This document shows positions 18,509 through 26,713 of a stretch of DNA of 64,000 nucleotides, piece by piece; position 1 is the stretch's first letter, and every line of letters starts with the position of its first letter. Position numbers and translations under genes: made by a program. The notes beneath the pieces are model-generated. The model was given only the letters and a program-made list of their open reading frames with translations. It was not told the DNA's origin and made no database searches. Source of the DNA: Thiobacillus sp. (lineage in GTDB: Bacteria; Pseudomonadota; Gammaproteobacteria; Burkholderiales; Thiobacillaceae); contig JANJXT010000039.1 in the NCBI GenBank assembly GCA_024708885.1, positions 1-64,000 of the forward strand, given 5' to 3'.

Positions 18509-19425
18509 GGCAGATATCCCCATCGCCGCAACGTGGGCTCCTGAATCGCCAGGACTCTGGCTTTCTCCGCTTCCGTCCAGCGCGTCATCCAGGCTTCTTC
18601 ACGCGGCTTCAGATTCAATGTCTCAACGAGCGCGCGGAATGCAGGGGGAAACTTCTCATCCAAACCCAGAAATCCCAGCAAATTCGCCAGCGTCCCGACC
18701 GGGTCGCGCAGCAGATCCTCGTAGCGGATTTCGTGGACCTGCTGTGGATCGAGCGCTGGCAGATCCGCCTCGATGTCGGACATTTCCTCGACCCAGTTGC
18801 GCGCGGCCAACTCCAGCGGGTCAGCCCCCTCGACTTCCATCTGCCCCGGGCTCTTTCCGCTCCAGAACAGGGGGTGATCCTTCCACCAATGAACACGCAT
18901 GAGGGAATGCGTCACAGCACGCCCATCGCGCACCAGATGGATATAACGCGCCTGCGGGAGACTTCGAGCGAGTTGCGGAATGCGCCGATTGTTGGCCGTG
19001 CGCTTGGTCAGCACCACGCTTGCACCGGAAGCTCGCCGTACCGTCTCCAGATAGCGCGCAAGAGACTGCCTGGCATTGGCGACATGAAATTGCCGATCCT
19101 GGAAACCACAATATTCGTAGACGGATTCGGCCTCGCGCGGCGTGGGAACCATGGCTCGATACCAGGGGCGCCTGCCGCTGGAATACGCGTTGCCGTCCTC
19201 CTCGAACCAGACCGTGTGTTTAATCGTTGGCAACCAGGTGGGCAGACGATGCAACGCCGCAAGCCGCGGCCACGCTGGCAGCCGCGCCTGGTAGTTGCTG
19301 AGATACGCCACGCGTGGGTGCGCGGCGAGCAGCTTGTACAGAAGCGTGGTGCCCGAGCGTCCGGCACCCAGCAAAATGCTGGTATTTTTTCCGTTCATGT
19401 TTGGCGTAGTGGTCGCAGACCCCAT
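18505..19425 (-). CDS. Sulfotransferase family protein, fourth
   Basis: 306-residue protein with LLGAGRSGTTLLYKLL (about 18-33) as the phosphosulfate loop and YIHLVRDGRAVTHSLMRVHWW as the 3-prime-phosphate segment. Its start codon abuts the stop of the polymerase gene; a second ATG 27 bases further in, closer to the P-loop, is also possible. Being directly after the polymerase, it may act on polymer or repeat unit. Confidence 0.87.
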   Translation of the reverse strand: MGSATTTPNMNGKNTSILLGAGRSGTTLLYKLLAAHPRVAYLSNYQARLPAWPRLAALHRLPTWLPTIKHTVWFEEDGNAYSSGRRPWYRAMVPTPREAESVYEYCGFQDRQFHVANARQSLARYLETVRRASGASVVLTKRTANNRRIPQLARSLPQARYIHLVRDGRAVTHSLMRVHWWKDHPLFWSGKSPGQMEVEGADPLELAARNWVEEMSDIEADLPALDPQQVHEIRYEDLLRDPVGTLANLLGFLGLDEKFPPAFRALVETLNLKPREEAWMTRWTEAEKARVLAIQEPTLRRWGYLP

Positions 19426-20982
19426 TCAGGCGTGTGGCTTCATGGATTGTTCACCGGATTGAAGGTGAGGGCGCCATCTCCACCAATAGGCCACCTGACC
19501 GAGAAGGAGCATGAGCAGCAGTTGAATGCCCGTGGAACGCAGGGCGAAATCCTTGTAGGGGAGCGTGATCGCCAGGAGCAAAAGCCCGATGGCACCTATG
19601 CGCAAGGCGATGCGATGCCATTCCGGAATGCGCTCCTGCCGTGCGAGACGTCCGGACGTGTGAGCCGCCATAAGCAGCGTGAGCAGGAACAGGCCATGCC
19701 CCAGCACCCCGGTTTCCCAGAGCAGAATGACGGAGCTGCTCACGTCCATGCGGATCGGATAGCGGCGGGCGATTTCTCCACTGCCGAGACGGGTGGTGTG
19801 CACCGCACCCACGCCATGCCCGAACAGGGCATGCTGCAAGTCGCCCGTTCGCGCATGTTCGTCCCGCCAATAGACAAAGTGGGTGACGCGTCCGATCTGG
19901 GGGCGGTATTGGCTGACGTTCTGCGGGTTGAGTGCGTTTTCCACGCTCTCCAGTGCCGTGCGCGCTTCCCCGCTGTTGGCGGCGTTTTCGTAATAGAACT
20001 TCTGGTAACCGATGAAGAACACGACGATGGCAAGACAGGCGCCGACGAACAGCAGAATGGCCTGCAAGGGAAAACGGGCGATTTCACGACGGTAATACAC
20101 CGCGACGACCACGGGCATCAGCAGTACCGCGGCCTTGACCTCGGCCAGCGCGAGATAGCCCAGGCCGGACACACCGGCCACCAGCGCGAGCACACCCGGA
20201 TAGCGCCGGGCACGCCAGAGGGTGAAGACGAAGAGCATGGCGATCAATACGAATATGGCCATGGCGGCGCTGTCACCCCCTGTTTCCTCGCCCCCCGGGA
20301 AAGTCCCCACCACGGCATCCCACGGCGTCATCGCGCGAGCAGAACGCTTGGCCACGAAGAACTGGTACACCGCCATGGGCAGCTGCACCATGAGCACCAG
20401 AAACAGAAACTGCCAGATGCGTTTCACGGTTTGCGGCTGGACAAGACCGAACATGAACACGAGCAGCAGAGGCCAGTAGAAGAGATACCAACGCGATGCA
20501 TTGATCAGTTCGATCAATTCCGGCTGATCGATGGCCGTGCCAAACGCGACGACCAGAAAATACAGCCCCAATACGATCAGAAACCCGGGGATGGTCCCCT
20601 GCCCGAGGTCTTTGTCGCGATGTATCAGCCTGTGCATTGCGACCGGCAGCAGCAGACTGGCGGCCATGAGGGCCGGCAGCCACTGCAACTGGGTGAAACC
20701 CAGAAAGAAAATTACCGGCCCGATGATGGCGAAGCCGGTAACGAACAGCAGCCATACGATCCAGGTGGCAGGCGTAGCCATAATGGCGAAGGCGCCGATG
20801 ATGCCTGCCACGCCAAGGATCAGATATTTGTTGGCGGTGGCACTGACTAGGCCTGCCAGCACAGAAAGCGGCAAGACCGCCAGCAGCAGCAGGGTGATGG
20901 GCAGCCACGCGCTGGACGAGCCAGCAGGCGGGTGAAAGCCTCTTGTTGAGGTGACGGAAGAGGCAGAACCAAACACGCTCAT
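19426..20982 (-). CDS. Wzy-like polymerase / O-antigen ligase-family membrane protein
   Basis: 518-residue membrane protein with many hydrophobic helices (about 10-12). A longer hydrophilic region in the middle to late part (about 330-420, including FGHGVGAVHTTRLGSGE) resembles the large periplasmic loop of the Wzy_C/O-antigen ligase family. It should join repeat units at the outer face of the inner membrane. A GAGGGAA ribosome binding site precedes the ATG. The start overlaps the stop of a short upstream frame by 4 bases. Confidence 0.82.
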   Translation of the reverse strand: MSVFGSASSVTSTRGFHPPAGSSSAWLPITLLLLAVLPLSVLAGLVSATANKYLILGVAGIIGAFAIMATPATWIVWLLFVTGFAIIGPVIFFLGFTQLQWLPALMAASLLLPVAMHRLIHRDKDLGQGTIPGFLIVLGLYFLVVAFGTAIDQPELIELINASRWYLFYWPLLLVFMFGLVQPQTVKRIWQFLFLVLMVQLPMAVYQFFVAKRSARAMTPWDAVVGTFPGGEETGGDSAAMAIFVLIAMLFVFTLWRARRYPGVLALVAGVSGLGYLALAEVKAAVLLMPVVVAVYYRREIARFPLQAILLFVGACLAIVVFFIGYQKFYYENAANSGEARTALESVENALNPQNVSQYRPQIGRVTHFVYWRDEHARTGDLQHALFGHGVGAVHTTRLGSGEIARRYPIRMDVSSSVILLWETGVLGHGLFLLTLLMAAHTSGRLARQERIPEWHRIALRIGAIGLLLLAITLPYKDFALRSTGIQLLLMLLLGQVAYWWRWRPHLQSGEQSMKPHA

Positions 20983-21131
20983 TTCCCTCTCGGGTGCAAC
21001 ATTTCAGCCATGGATCGGAAGCACTTCCACTCGGCGGGTGTGACGAGTGTGGGCATGCCGAGAAACTTCAGATGCAGGGGCACGTGGCGCCTATCCGGCG
21101 ACACGAAGGGCGCTGTGCTCAGCATGCACAT
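20979..21131 (-). CDS. Possible small protein between epsI and the polymerase gene
   Basis: A frame of 50 residues (MCMLSTAPFVSP to MLHPRGK) fills much of the 240-base gap after epsI, has G/C-rich third positions, and ends with a 4-base ATGA overlap onto the polymerase start, like the other gene joints in this operon. No ribosome binding site or known domain is seen, so it may be the tail of a degraded gene instead. Confidence 0.3.
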   Translation of the reverse strand: MCMLSTAPFVSPDRRHVPLHLKFLGMPTLVTPAEWKCFRSMAEMLHPRGK

Positions 21132-21222
21132 GCGTCCTGCGATTTCGCCGGGGCCGCGCTGCATTCGTCCGCACGGTCTGGCCTGCGCTGCGGGCTTGGG
21201 CGATCGGTCATGCCCCCTTTCC

Positions 21223-21915
21223 TCAGCCGTTCGGATCTGAACGGCCGATGATGCGCTGCTTGCCCTCGGGCGTGAGCGCATCCAGCAAGGCGCGCGAGAA
21301 ATCATCCTGCGCCCCGTAGGCAGCATCCTCATCCGCCTGGATGCTGGAAATGCGAAACAAAAGGCCGTCTGGAATCTTGCCGGTGAGGCCGAATTTGATC
21401 TGTTGCAGTTTCCACGCCACGCCCTTGATGGCGACGGTGTCGCCGATCGTGGTCCAGTAGGTGATCGGCTCGACCCGCGCGCCCTGCTTCGCCAACAGAC
21501 GCTTGACCGGAATCTCGCCCTCCCCAGTCGAAAACACATCACCCCGACTCTTCAGGATTTGGAACCCCTGCGCCGGATAGCAGACCTCCGGCTTGTGCAA
21601 GGACATGGAGTCGCTCTGGTCGCCGCCGTAGGCGATGGACAGCATGATGCGCTGGTTGCGCGAGTTGACGTAGGTGCGGGTCAGCGTCTGGTTGTAGATC
21701 TTGTCGAGCTTGGCCTGGGTTTCTGGATCGGCGATCAGCGGCACGATGGTCTCGTCGATCTTCCACTCGCCGAATTGCTTGGGGATGAGCGTTTCCAGAT
21801 CGACCTTGGGCCCGGCGTCGGCGACTTTCTCGGTGGGCTTGAGCGCCAGCGCCATGCCGGCCGCGGCGAACATGAAGAGACCGATGACGAAATGCTTGAA
21901 GCTGAGGGCTTGCAT
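21223..21915 (-). CDS. epsI: EpsI-family exosortase-associated protein
   Basis: 230-residue exported protein with one N-terminal hydrophobic segment (FVIGLFMFAAAGMALAL, about 9-25). It contains the EpsI-family pattern QFGEWKIDET, YVNSRNQRIMLSIAYGGDQSD and HKPEVCYPAQGFQI. EpsI is found in XrtB loci next to the exosortase and is thought to assist polymer or PEP-CTERM protein export; its chemistry is unknown. It lies 15 bases after xrtB. Confidence 0.88.
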   Translation of the reverse strand: MQALSFKHFVIGLFMFAAAGMALALKPTEKVADAGPKVDLETLIPKQFGEWKIDETIVPLIADPETQAKLDKIYNQTLTRTYVNSRNQRIMLSIAYGGDQSDSMSLHKPEVCYPAQGFQILKSRGDVFSTGEGEIPVKRLLAKQGARVEPITYWTTIGDTVAIKGVAWKLQQIKFGLTGKIPDGLLFRISSIQADEDAAYGAQDDFSRALLDALTPEGKQRIIGRSDPNG

Positions 21916-21930
21916 GGCAGGTCTCCGGGG

Positions 21931-22824
21931 TCAGGCCTGCGTCCGCGCGCGCGGACGGTCGGGGAAAACGAAGCCGAGCACCCAGTCGAGCAGGAACAGG
22001 AACAAGAGGCCGATGATGAACAGCATGATGCCGGCGAAGCCGTGCAGGAAGCCCTGCCCCGCCTCGTCGCCCATGTGGTAGGTGATGAGGATGAGCACCA
22101 TGACGCGCACGATGTTGGCGGCGAAGGCGATCGGAATGATCGCGGCCATGAGGATGAGGTTGCGCGCGACGCTGGTGCGCTGCATGAGATACAGGTAGAG
22201 CAGGCCCATGGCGGACAGGCTGAACATGGAATGCAGGCCGGAGCAGGCGTCGGCGACGAGCAGCTGGTAGGGGCCGACGGTGAGGGTGACGCCGCTGCGC
22301 CCGATGGGGTAGCCGGCGGCGTACAGCACGTGCTCGGCGATGATGGAAATGTATTGCTTGAGCGGTCCGGTGGCGGCGTCGACGATGAAGCCGGGCAGCG
22401 GGATCATGAAGAAGAGGAAGAACAGCGCGAACCACAGGGCGCGCGCGGCCTTCGTTCCCAGGGTGATGAGCAGGGTGCCGAGGAGGACCGGAATCTGCGA
22501 GCCGATCTCGAAGATGAGGATGTCCTGCGAGCGGCCGAGGGCGTAGGCGAGCAGACCGACGATGAGCAGGGTCCAGCCGATGACGACTTCGACGCGGCCG
22601 GGGGCACCGACCTGGACCAGGGCGTCGCGCTTCTGCCAGATGAGATAGAGGGTGACGGCCAGCACGATGGGGCCGTGGGCCTGCTCTTCGGTATTCCAGA
22701 TGCCGTGCGCGAGCATCCAGTAGGTGGGTACGTACAGCACGAGGAGGCCGAGCACGATCGGCCCCCAGGTCTTGAGGGCGGCCACGGCGTCGAGCGCGGA
22801 GGCGCGGGGGGCGAGGGTGTTCAT
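21931..22824 (-). CDS. xrtB: Exosortase B
   Basis: 297-residue integral membrane transpeptidase-like protein with about eight hydrophobic helices. The catalytic triad expected of exosortases is visible: Cys194 in ADACSGLHSMFS, Arg240 in AANIVRV, and His261 in FLHGFAGI. Exosortases cut and sort proteins carrying a C-terminal PEP-CTERM tripartite signal. No such substrate is encoded in this window. It sits between epsG and epsI with gaps of 9 and 15 bases. Confidence 0.93.
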   Translation of the reverse strand: MNTLAPRASALDAVAALKTWGPIVLGLLVLYVPTYWMLAHGIWNTEEQAHGPIVLAVTLYLIWQKRDALVQVGAPGRVEVVIGWTLLIVGLLAYALGRSQDILIFEIGSQIPVLLGTLLITLGTKAARALWFALFFLFFMIPLPGFIVDAATGPLKQYISIIAEHVLYAAGYPIGRSGVTLTVGPYQLLVADACSGLHSMFSLSAMGLLYLYLMQRTSVARNLILMAAIIPIAFAANIVRVMVLILITYHMGDEAGQGFLHGFAGIMLFIIGLLFLFLLDWVLGFVFPDRPRARTQA

Positions 22825-22833
22825 GCGTTCGAT

Positions 22834-23718
22834 TCAATCCAGGACGACGGCGCCGACGACCTGCGCGCCGGTGAACGTGATTTTCTCTTTCAGCTCGGCC
22901 AGCGGCGCCATGCGGCTGACGTTGCGCCGGGTGGCGATGAGCATGCCGCCGGCGTGCGCGGCAACGAGCTGAAAGTCGGACGCGAGCTGCGCCGGCGCGG
23001 TGTCGAGCAGGACGATGTCGTAGCTGGTTTCCACGCCCATGAGCAGGCTGGCGAACGCGGGGCGCGCCAGGAGTTCCGCCGGGTTGGGCGGCGGCGAGCC
23101 GGCGGCGAGCACGGCAAGGGTATGGAAGGGCTGGATGGTCTGCACCTGCAAGGCGGGCATGCGCCCGACCAGGAGGTCGGACAGTCCTGCGCTGTTGCCA
23201 AGGTTGAAGATCGCCTGCTGGCGCGGCTGGCGCAGGTTGGCGTCGATGAGCAGCACCTTGCGGCCCATCTGCGCGAACAGCACCGCGAGGTTGGCGGCGA
23301 GGTAGCTCGCGCCCTCGTCGGCGCGCACGCTGCCGACGGCAAGCGTCTTGCGGCCGTCCTTGAACCAGCGCATGAGGAGTTGGGAACGCAGCGAACGCAG
23401 CGCCTCGGCCTCGCGGCTGTAGGGGTTGGTCGCGGCGGTGAGTTCGGCACCGAGCTTGGCGCCGGTGGCGGGCAGCGTCGGGTATTCGAACTGCCGCGAC
23501 AGCGCGGCGCGGATGTCGGCTTCGCTCACCAGACCGAGCTTCTGCGCGGCTTCGCCAAAGCGCAGCTTGTCCTTCTTCTGCAGATTGAGCACCCGCTCCA
23601 TGTCCTGCGGCTTGAGTTTGCCAGCGGCCTGCAACAGCGTGCCGATGTGGTCGTCACCGAGCGCCGCGGCGGCCTCGACGAGGCTGCCCTGTTCGCTGGT
23701 GCTGGTGATGGAGTTCAT
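22834..23718 (-). CDS. epsG: Chain-length tyrosine kinase-like protein EpsG
   Basis: 294-residue cytoplasmic BY-kinase/ParA-like protein. The N-terminal third (about 22-82) resembles the MshEN-type domain seen in EpsG, and the ATPase domain follows. The Walker A region is SVRADEGASYLAANLA (130-145). The lysine expected in classical BY-kinases (GEGKS), and the arginine I recall in EpsG (GEGRS), are replaced by alanine. The Walker A-prime motif reads LLIDANL, with Asn161 where Asp is usual, and Walker B reads LLDTAPA. It should pair with EpsF to set chain length, but kinase activity may be weak or lost. No C-terminal tyrosine cluster is seen. Confidence 0.85.
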   Translation of the reverse strand: MNSITSTSEQGSLVEAAAALGDDHIGTLLQAAGKLKPQDMERVLNLQKKDKLRFGEAAQKLGLVSEADIRAALSRQFEYPTLPATGAKLGAELTAATNPYSREAEALRSLRSQLLMRWFKDGRKTLAVGSVRADEGASYLAANLAVLFAQMGRKVLLIDANLRQPRQQAIFNLGNSAGLSDLLVGRMPALQVQTIQPFHTLAVLAAGSPPPNPAELLARPAFASLLMGVETSYDIVLLDTAPAQLASDFQLVAAHAGGMLIATRRNVSRMAPLAELKEKITFTGAQVVGAVVLD

Positions 23719-24191
23719 GGCTTACCTCGACTCGGTGCGATGTGGTGTAAGGGAATGGGCGGAGCGCGGAAGCGTGGCGAGCACCCGGAGAGCGTAAAGG
23801 CGCCGGTGCGTGTATGTGGGAGGCCCGCCTTTATGCCCTCCGGGTGCTCGGGCCAATTGCCGTAATGCTTGCACCGCCCGAATCGCGGCGAGGGCGCCGC
23901 TCCTACATGTAGGAGGGCCGCCCTCGGCCCGATGCCGTGATGGTTCCAACCCTCAATCGCGGCGGGGGCGCCGCGCCTACATGTAGGAGGTCCGCCCTCG
24001 GGCCGATTGCCGTGATGGGTCCACCGCACCAATCGCGACGAGCATCCGGAGGGCGTAAGGGCGCCGGCGCGTGCATGTGGGAGGCCCGCCTCGGGCCGAT
24101 TGCGGGCGCCCCCTCTTCCTTGAAGGGAGAGGGTTGGGGAGAGGGTGGCGGGCGCCTGCGCTGCGCGGATCACGTGTGTTGTCCCGAGACC
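23719..24191. repeat. REP/BIME-like hairpin cluster between epsF and epsG
   Basis: The 473-base gap contains at least five hairpin units alternating type A (AATCGCGGCGAGGGCGCCGC on this strand) and type B (TAGGAGG, then CCGCCCTCGGGCCGATTGCC). Two copies of a third motif, GAGCACCCGGAG followed by GCGTAAAGGCGCCGG, flank them (near 23778 and 24038). No gene is seen. The block may separate expression of epsDLEF from epsG onward. Confidence 0.85.
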
Positions 24192-25580
24192 TTACGCGAG
24201 GGCGGGCCGGTTGCGCCGGAAGATGCGGCGCAGGGTTTCCATGAAACCGCCTGCTTTCTTGACTTCGGCGAGCACGGGGATGTCGAGGCCGGCGGCGATG
24301 TCCTGGCCGGAGCGCACGCGGCGGTCGAGCAGTTCGACGAGGAAGCCGGTGCCGACGCCGAGCAGAGTACCGAGGAACACGGACAGCAGGATGTTGAGGA
24401 AGACGCGCGGTTTGGACGCTTCGGTGGGCGCCACGGCCGGATTCAGCACGGCGATGTCGGTCTGCGTGGACTGGGCTTCCATGCGGGTCTGGCCGTAGCG
24501 CTGCAGCGCGGAATCGTAGACGCGCTGGGCGTTTTCGACGTCGCGGGCGAGGCGGCTGGCTTCTTCGCGTTCCTGCTTCAGTTCGAGAACCTTGGCTTTC
24601 TGCCGGTCGAACGCACCGCTGAGATCGCTGAAGCGCTGGCGCGCGGCGCCGGCGGTGGCGCCGACTCCACGGGTGGCGGTGGCGAGCTCGTTGGCAAGGC
24701 GCGCCTTGTAGCTGTCGACTTCGGCCTTCAAGCGGATGTAATCGGGATGGTTGGCGCCGACGCGGTTGCTCAGTTCGGCAAGTTTGCCTTCGCCCTGCGC
24801 GACCTGGGCCTTGAGGTTCTGCACCACGGGGTTGTTGATGACCTCGGGCAGGCTGGCGCTGTCGCGGGTGCGCGAGCTGGCGTCGTAGGCGGCCGACTGC
24901 GCGGCGATCATCTGCCCGGACAGTTCGGCCATGCGGCGGGTTTCGACGTCGAGCCGTTCGTCGGATTCGACCAGCCCCTTTTCGCGCTGATAGGCGGTGA
25001 GCTTCTGCTGCGCCTGGTCGAGGTCGTCGCGCAGCTGGTTGATCTGCTGGTCGAACCAGGCGGCGCTCTGCTTGGCGGGGGCGACGCGCAGGTCGAGGTT
25101 GGTTTCGATGTAGGCCTTGGCGAAGGCGTTGGCGATGATGGCGGAGAACTCGGGGTTGGTACCGGTGAAGCTGACGCGGAAGATGCTCGATTCGCGCGAG
25201 GGTTCGACGTCGAGTTTCTTCAAGAGCACGTCACCCAGCCATTGTTCGATGCTGCCCTTGCCTTCGGTGGCTTCCATGAACTGCTCGCGGGTGCCTGGGG
25301 CATCGACGAGCTTGAGGCCCCGCACCACGCGCGTGGCGACCTGCGGACTCCTGATGACGTCGACCTGGGTGGCCATGTAACCGGGAAACATCTGCGCCGG
25401 CAGCAACTGGCCGGTGAAGGGATCCTTGCTCTTGGAATCGACGATGAGGGTGGCGCTGGCGGTGTATTCCTTGGGCAGCAGGAGACTGACCACGGCGGTG
25501 GTGGCGACGGTGACGAAGAGCACGCCGAGGATGATCCACTTGCGCGCGTTGAGGACGAGGAGGAATTGGGTGAAATTCAT
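24192..25580 (-). CDS. epsF: Chain-length determinant protein EpsF
   Basis: 462-residue Wzz-family inner-membrane protein. An N-terminal helix (about 15-34) is followed by the LPKEYTASATLIVDSKSKDPFTGQ periplasmic region. A long coiled-coil section (about 190-390) leads to a second helix near 400-422 (VFLNILLSVFLGTLLGVGTGFLVEL). This is the usual polysaccharide co-polymerase plan without a fused kinase. The start at 25580 is taken because homologues begin MNFTQFL; upstream codons overlap epsE. Confidence 0.9.
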   Translation of the reverse strand: MNFTQFLLVLNARKWIILGVLFVTVATTAVVSLLLPKEYTASATLIVDSKSKDPFTGQLLPAQMFPGYMATQVDVIRSPQVATRVVRGLKLVDAPGTREQFMEATEGKGSIEQWLGDVLLKKLDVEPSRESSIFRVSFTGTNPEFSAIIANAFAKAYIETNLDLRVAPAKQSAAWFDQQINQLRDDLDQAQQKLTAYQREKGLVESDERLDVETRRMAELSGQMIAAQSAAYDASSRTRDSASLPEVINNPVVQNLKAQVAQGEGKLAELSNRVGANHPDYIRLKAEVDSYKARLANELATATRGVGATAGAARQRFSDLSGAFDRQKAKVLELKQEREEASRLARDVENAQRVYDSALQRYGQTRMEAQSTQTDIAVLNPAVAPTEASKPRVFLNILLSVFLGTLLGVGTGFLVELLDRRVRSGQDIAAGLDIPVLAEVKKAGGFMETLRRIFRRNRPALA

Positions 25581-25590
25581 GGCGCGGGTC

Positions 25591-26388
25591 TCAGAACAGA
25601 CTTTCCTTGACGAAGATGACGTCATCTTTCTGCACGGGGTCGCCGAGCTTGACGGGGATTTCCTGCGTGGCGCCGCTGTCGTCACGGCGCAGGATGCGCA
25701 GGCCGCGCTGCGTACCGCGCGGGGTGATGCCGCCACCGACGGAAAGCGCCTGCGCGACGCTCATGTTCTGCTCCAGGCGGAAGGTGCCGGGACGCTGTAC
25801 TTCGCCGTAGATGTAGAACATCGGCTGGCGCGCGACGTTGATGACGTCGCCGTCCTCGACGGGCAGATTGTCGGTTTCGCCGCCGGAACGGAACAGGGCG
25901 ACGATATCGATGTTGCGGTATTCGGTCTTGCCGTCGCGCGTGCGCACCAGGGTGACGACATCGGCACCGTCGGGGACGAGACCGCCGGCAAGGGCCAGGG
26001 CTTCGGTGATGCGGCCGGGCTTTTCGAGGTTGTGCTTGCCGGGCCGGTTGACGCGGCCGAGGACCGACACCTGCTGGCCGCGATACTGCACGACGTTGAG
26101 ACTGACGAAAGGTTCGAGGATGAAGCCGCCCTTGGCGAGGCGCCGGGTGATTTCCGCTTCGCCCTGCGCGGGGGTGTTGCCGGCGACCTTGACTTCGCCG
26201 ACCAGCGGGAAGGTGATGCTGCCGGCTTCGCTGACGCGCACTTCGGTGGCGAGATCCGGCTGGCCATAAACGGTGATGCGCAAGACGTCGCCCGTGCCGA
26301 TGCGGTAATCGTCGCTCACCGCCCACGCCGGCGCCGCCAGCAAGAGCGCGCACCACACCAGCCACACACTACGCCACAACTTCGTCAT
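25591..26388 (-). CDS. epsE: Polysaccharide export protein EpsE (OPX/Wza family)
   Basis: 265-residue exported protein. A Sec signal peptide (residues 1 to about 23, ending PAWA) precedes the Poly_export domain (DDYRIGTGDVLRITVYGQPDL, 26-46) and two SLBB-like domains (VSVLGRVNRPGKHNL and FYIYGEVQRPGTFRLEQN). It has no lipobox, so it is a periplasmic or short outer-membrane OPX protein. It lies 10 bases before epsF. EpsL, encoded just upstream, is the probable outer-membrane barrel partner. Confidence 0.92.
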   Translation of the reverse strand: MTKLWRSVWLVWCALLLAAPAWAVSDDYRIGTGDVLRITVYGQPDLATEVRVSEAGSITFPLVGEVKVAGNTPAQGEAEITRRLAKGGFILEPFVSLNVVQYRGQQVSVLGRVNRPGKHNLEKPGRITEALALAGGLVPDGADVVTLVRTRDGKTEYRNIDIVALFRSGGETDNLPVEDGDVINVARQPMFYIYGEVQRPGTFRLEQNMSVAQALSVGGGITPRGTQRGLRILRRDDSGATQEIPVKLGDPVQKDDVIFVKESLF

Positions 26389-26713
26389 TGCTCTCTCTCC
26401 AATCGGCGGCCGCTACACGGGCGGTCCGCCCCGCCTGTCACAAATTTTTTCGGCCGCCGTACAAAACCCTATCGGCCCGAGGGCGGGCCTCCTACATGTG
26501 GGCGCAGCGCCCCCGCCGCGATTTTGGACGGCACAAGCATCACACCAATCGGCCCGGGGACGGACCTCCTACACGGGCGAGCAATTCCCGTACCCACACA
26601 CATCAAATAACCATTGACCCGCGATTATTGTTCTGTTCTGCCGATCATGGCAAATAGTGCGCCCGGCACGGGACTCCGACGTTCGCCGGGGTGACGGCGT
26701 GTGCGGACGTTCC
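26389..26713. repeat. REP-like repeats between epsE and epsL
   Basis: A 325-base gap without a gene. From 26468 to about 26580 it holds type B (GGCCCGAGGGCGGGCCTCCTAC) and type A-like units in alternating orientation. A CGTTCGCCGGGGTGACGG stretch near 26681 resembles one near 58972. No promoter stands out. Confidence 0.75.

Noticed and set aside
18418..23865. Very long plus-strand open frames (about 810 codons at 18418-20850 and 820 codons at 21403-23865)
   Set aside because: They are antisense to the well-supported sulfotransferase, Wzy, EpsI, XrtB and EpsG genes. Their products have odd composition and no domains, as expected from high-GC shadow frames.
23719..24191. Short coding frames in the epsF-epsG gap
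   Set aside because: All frames run through REP-like hairpins and give the same Arg/Gly/Pro-rich peptides seen in the other repeat clusters.
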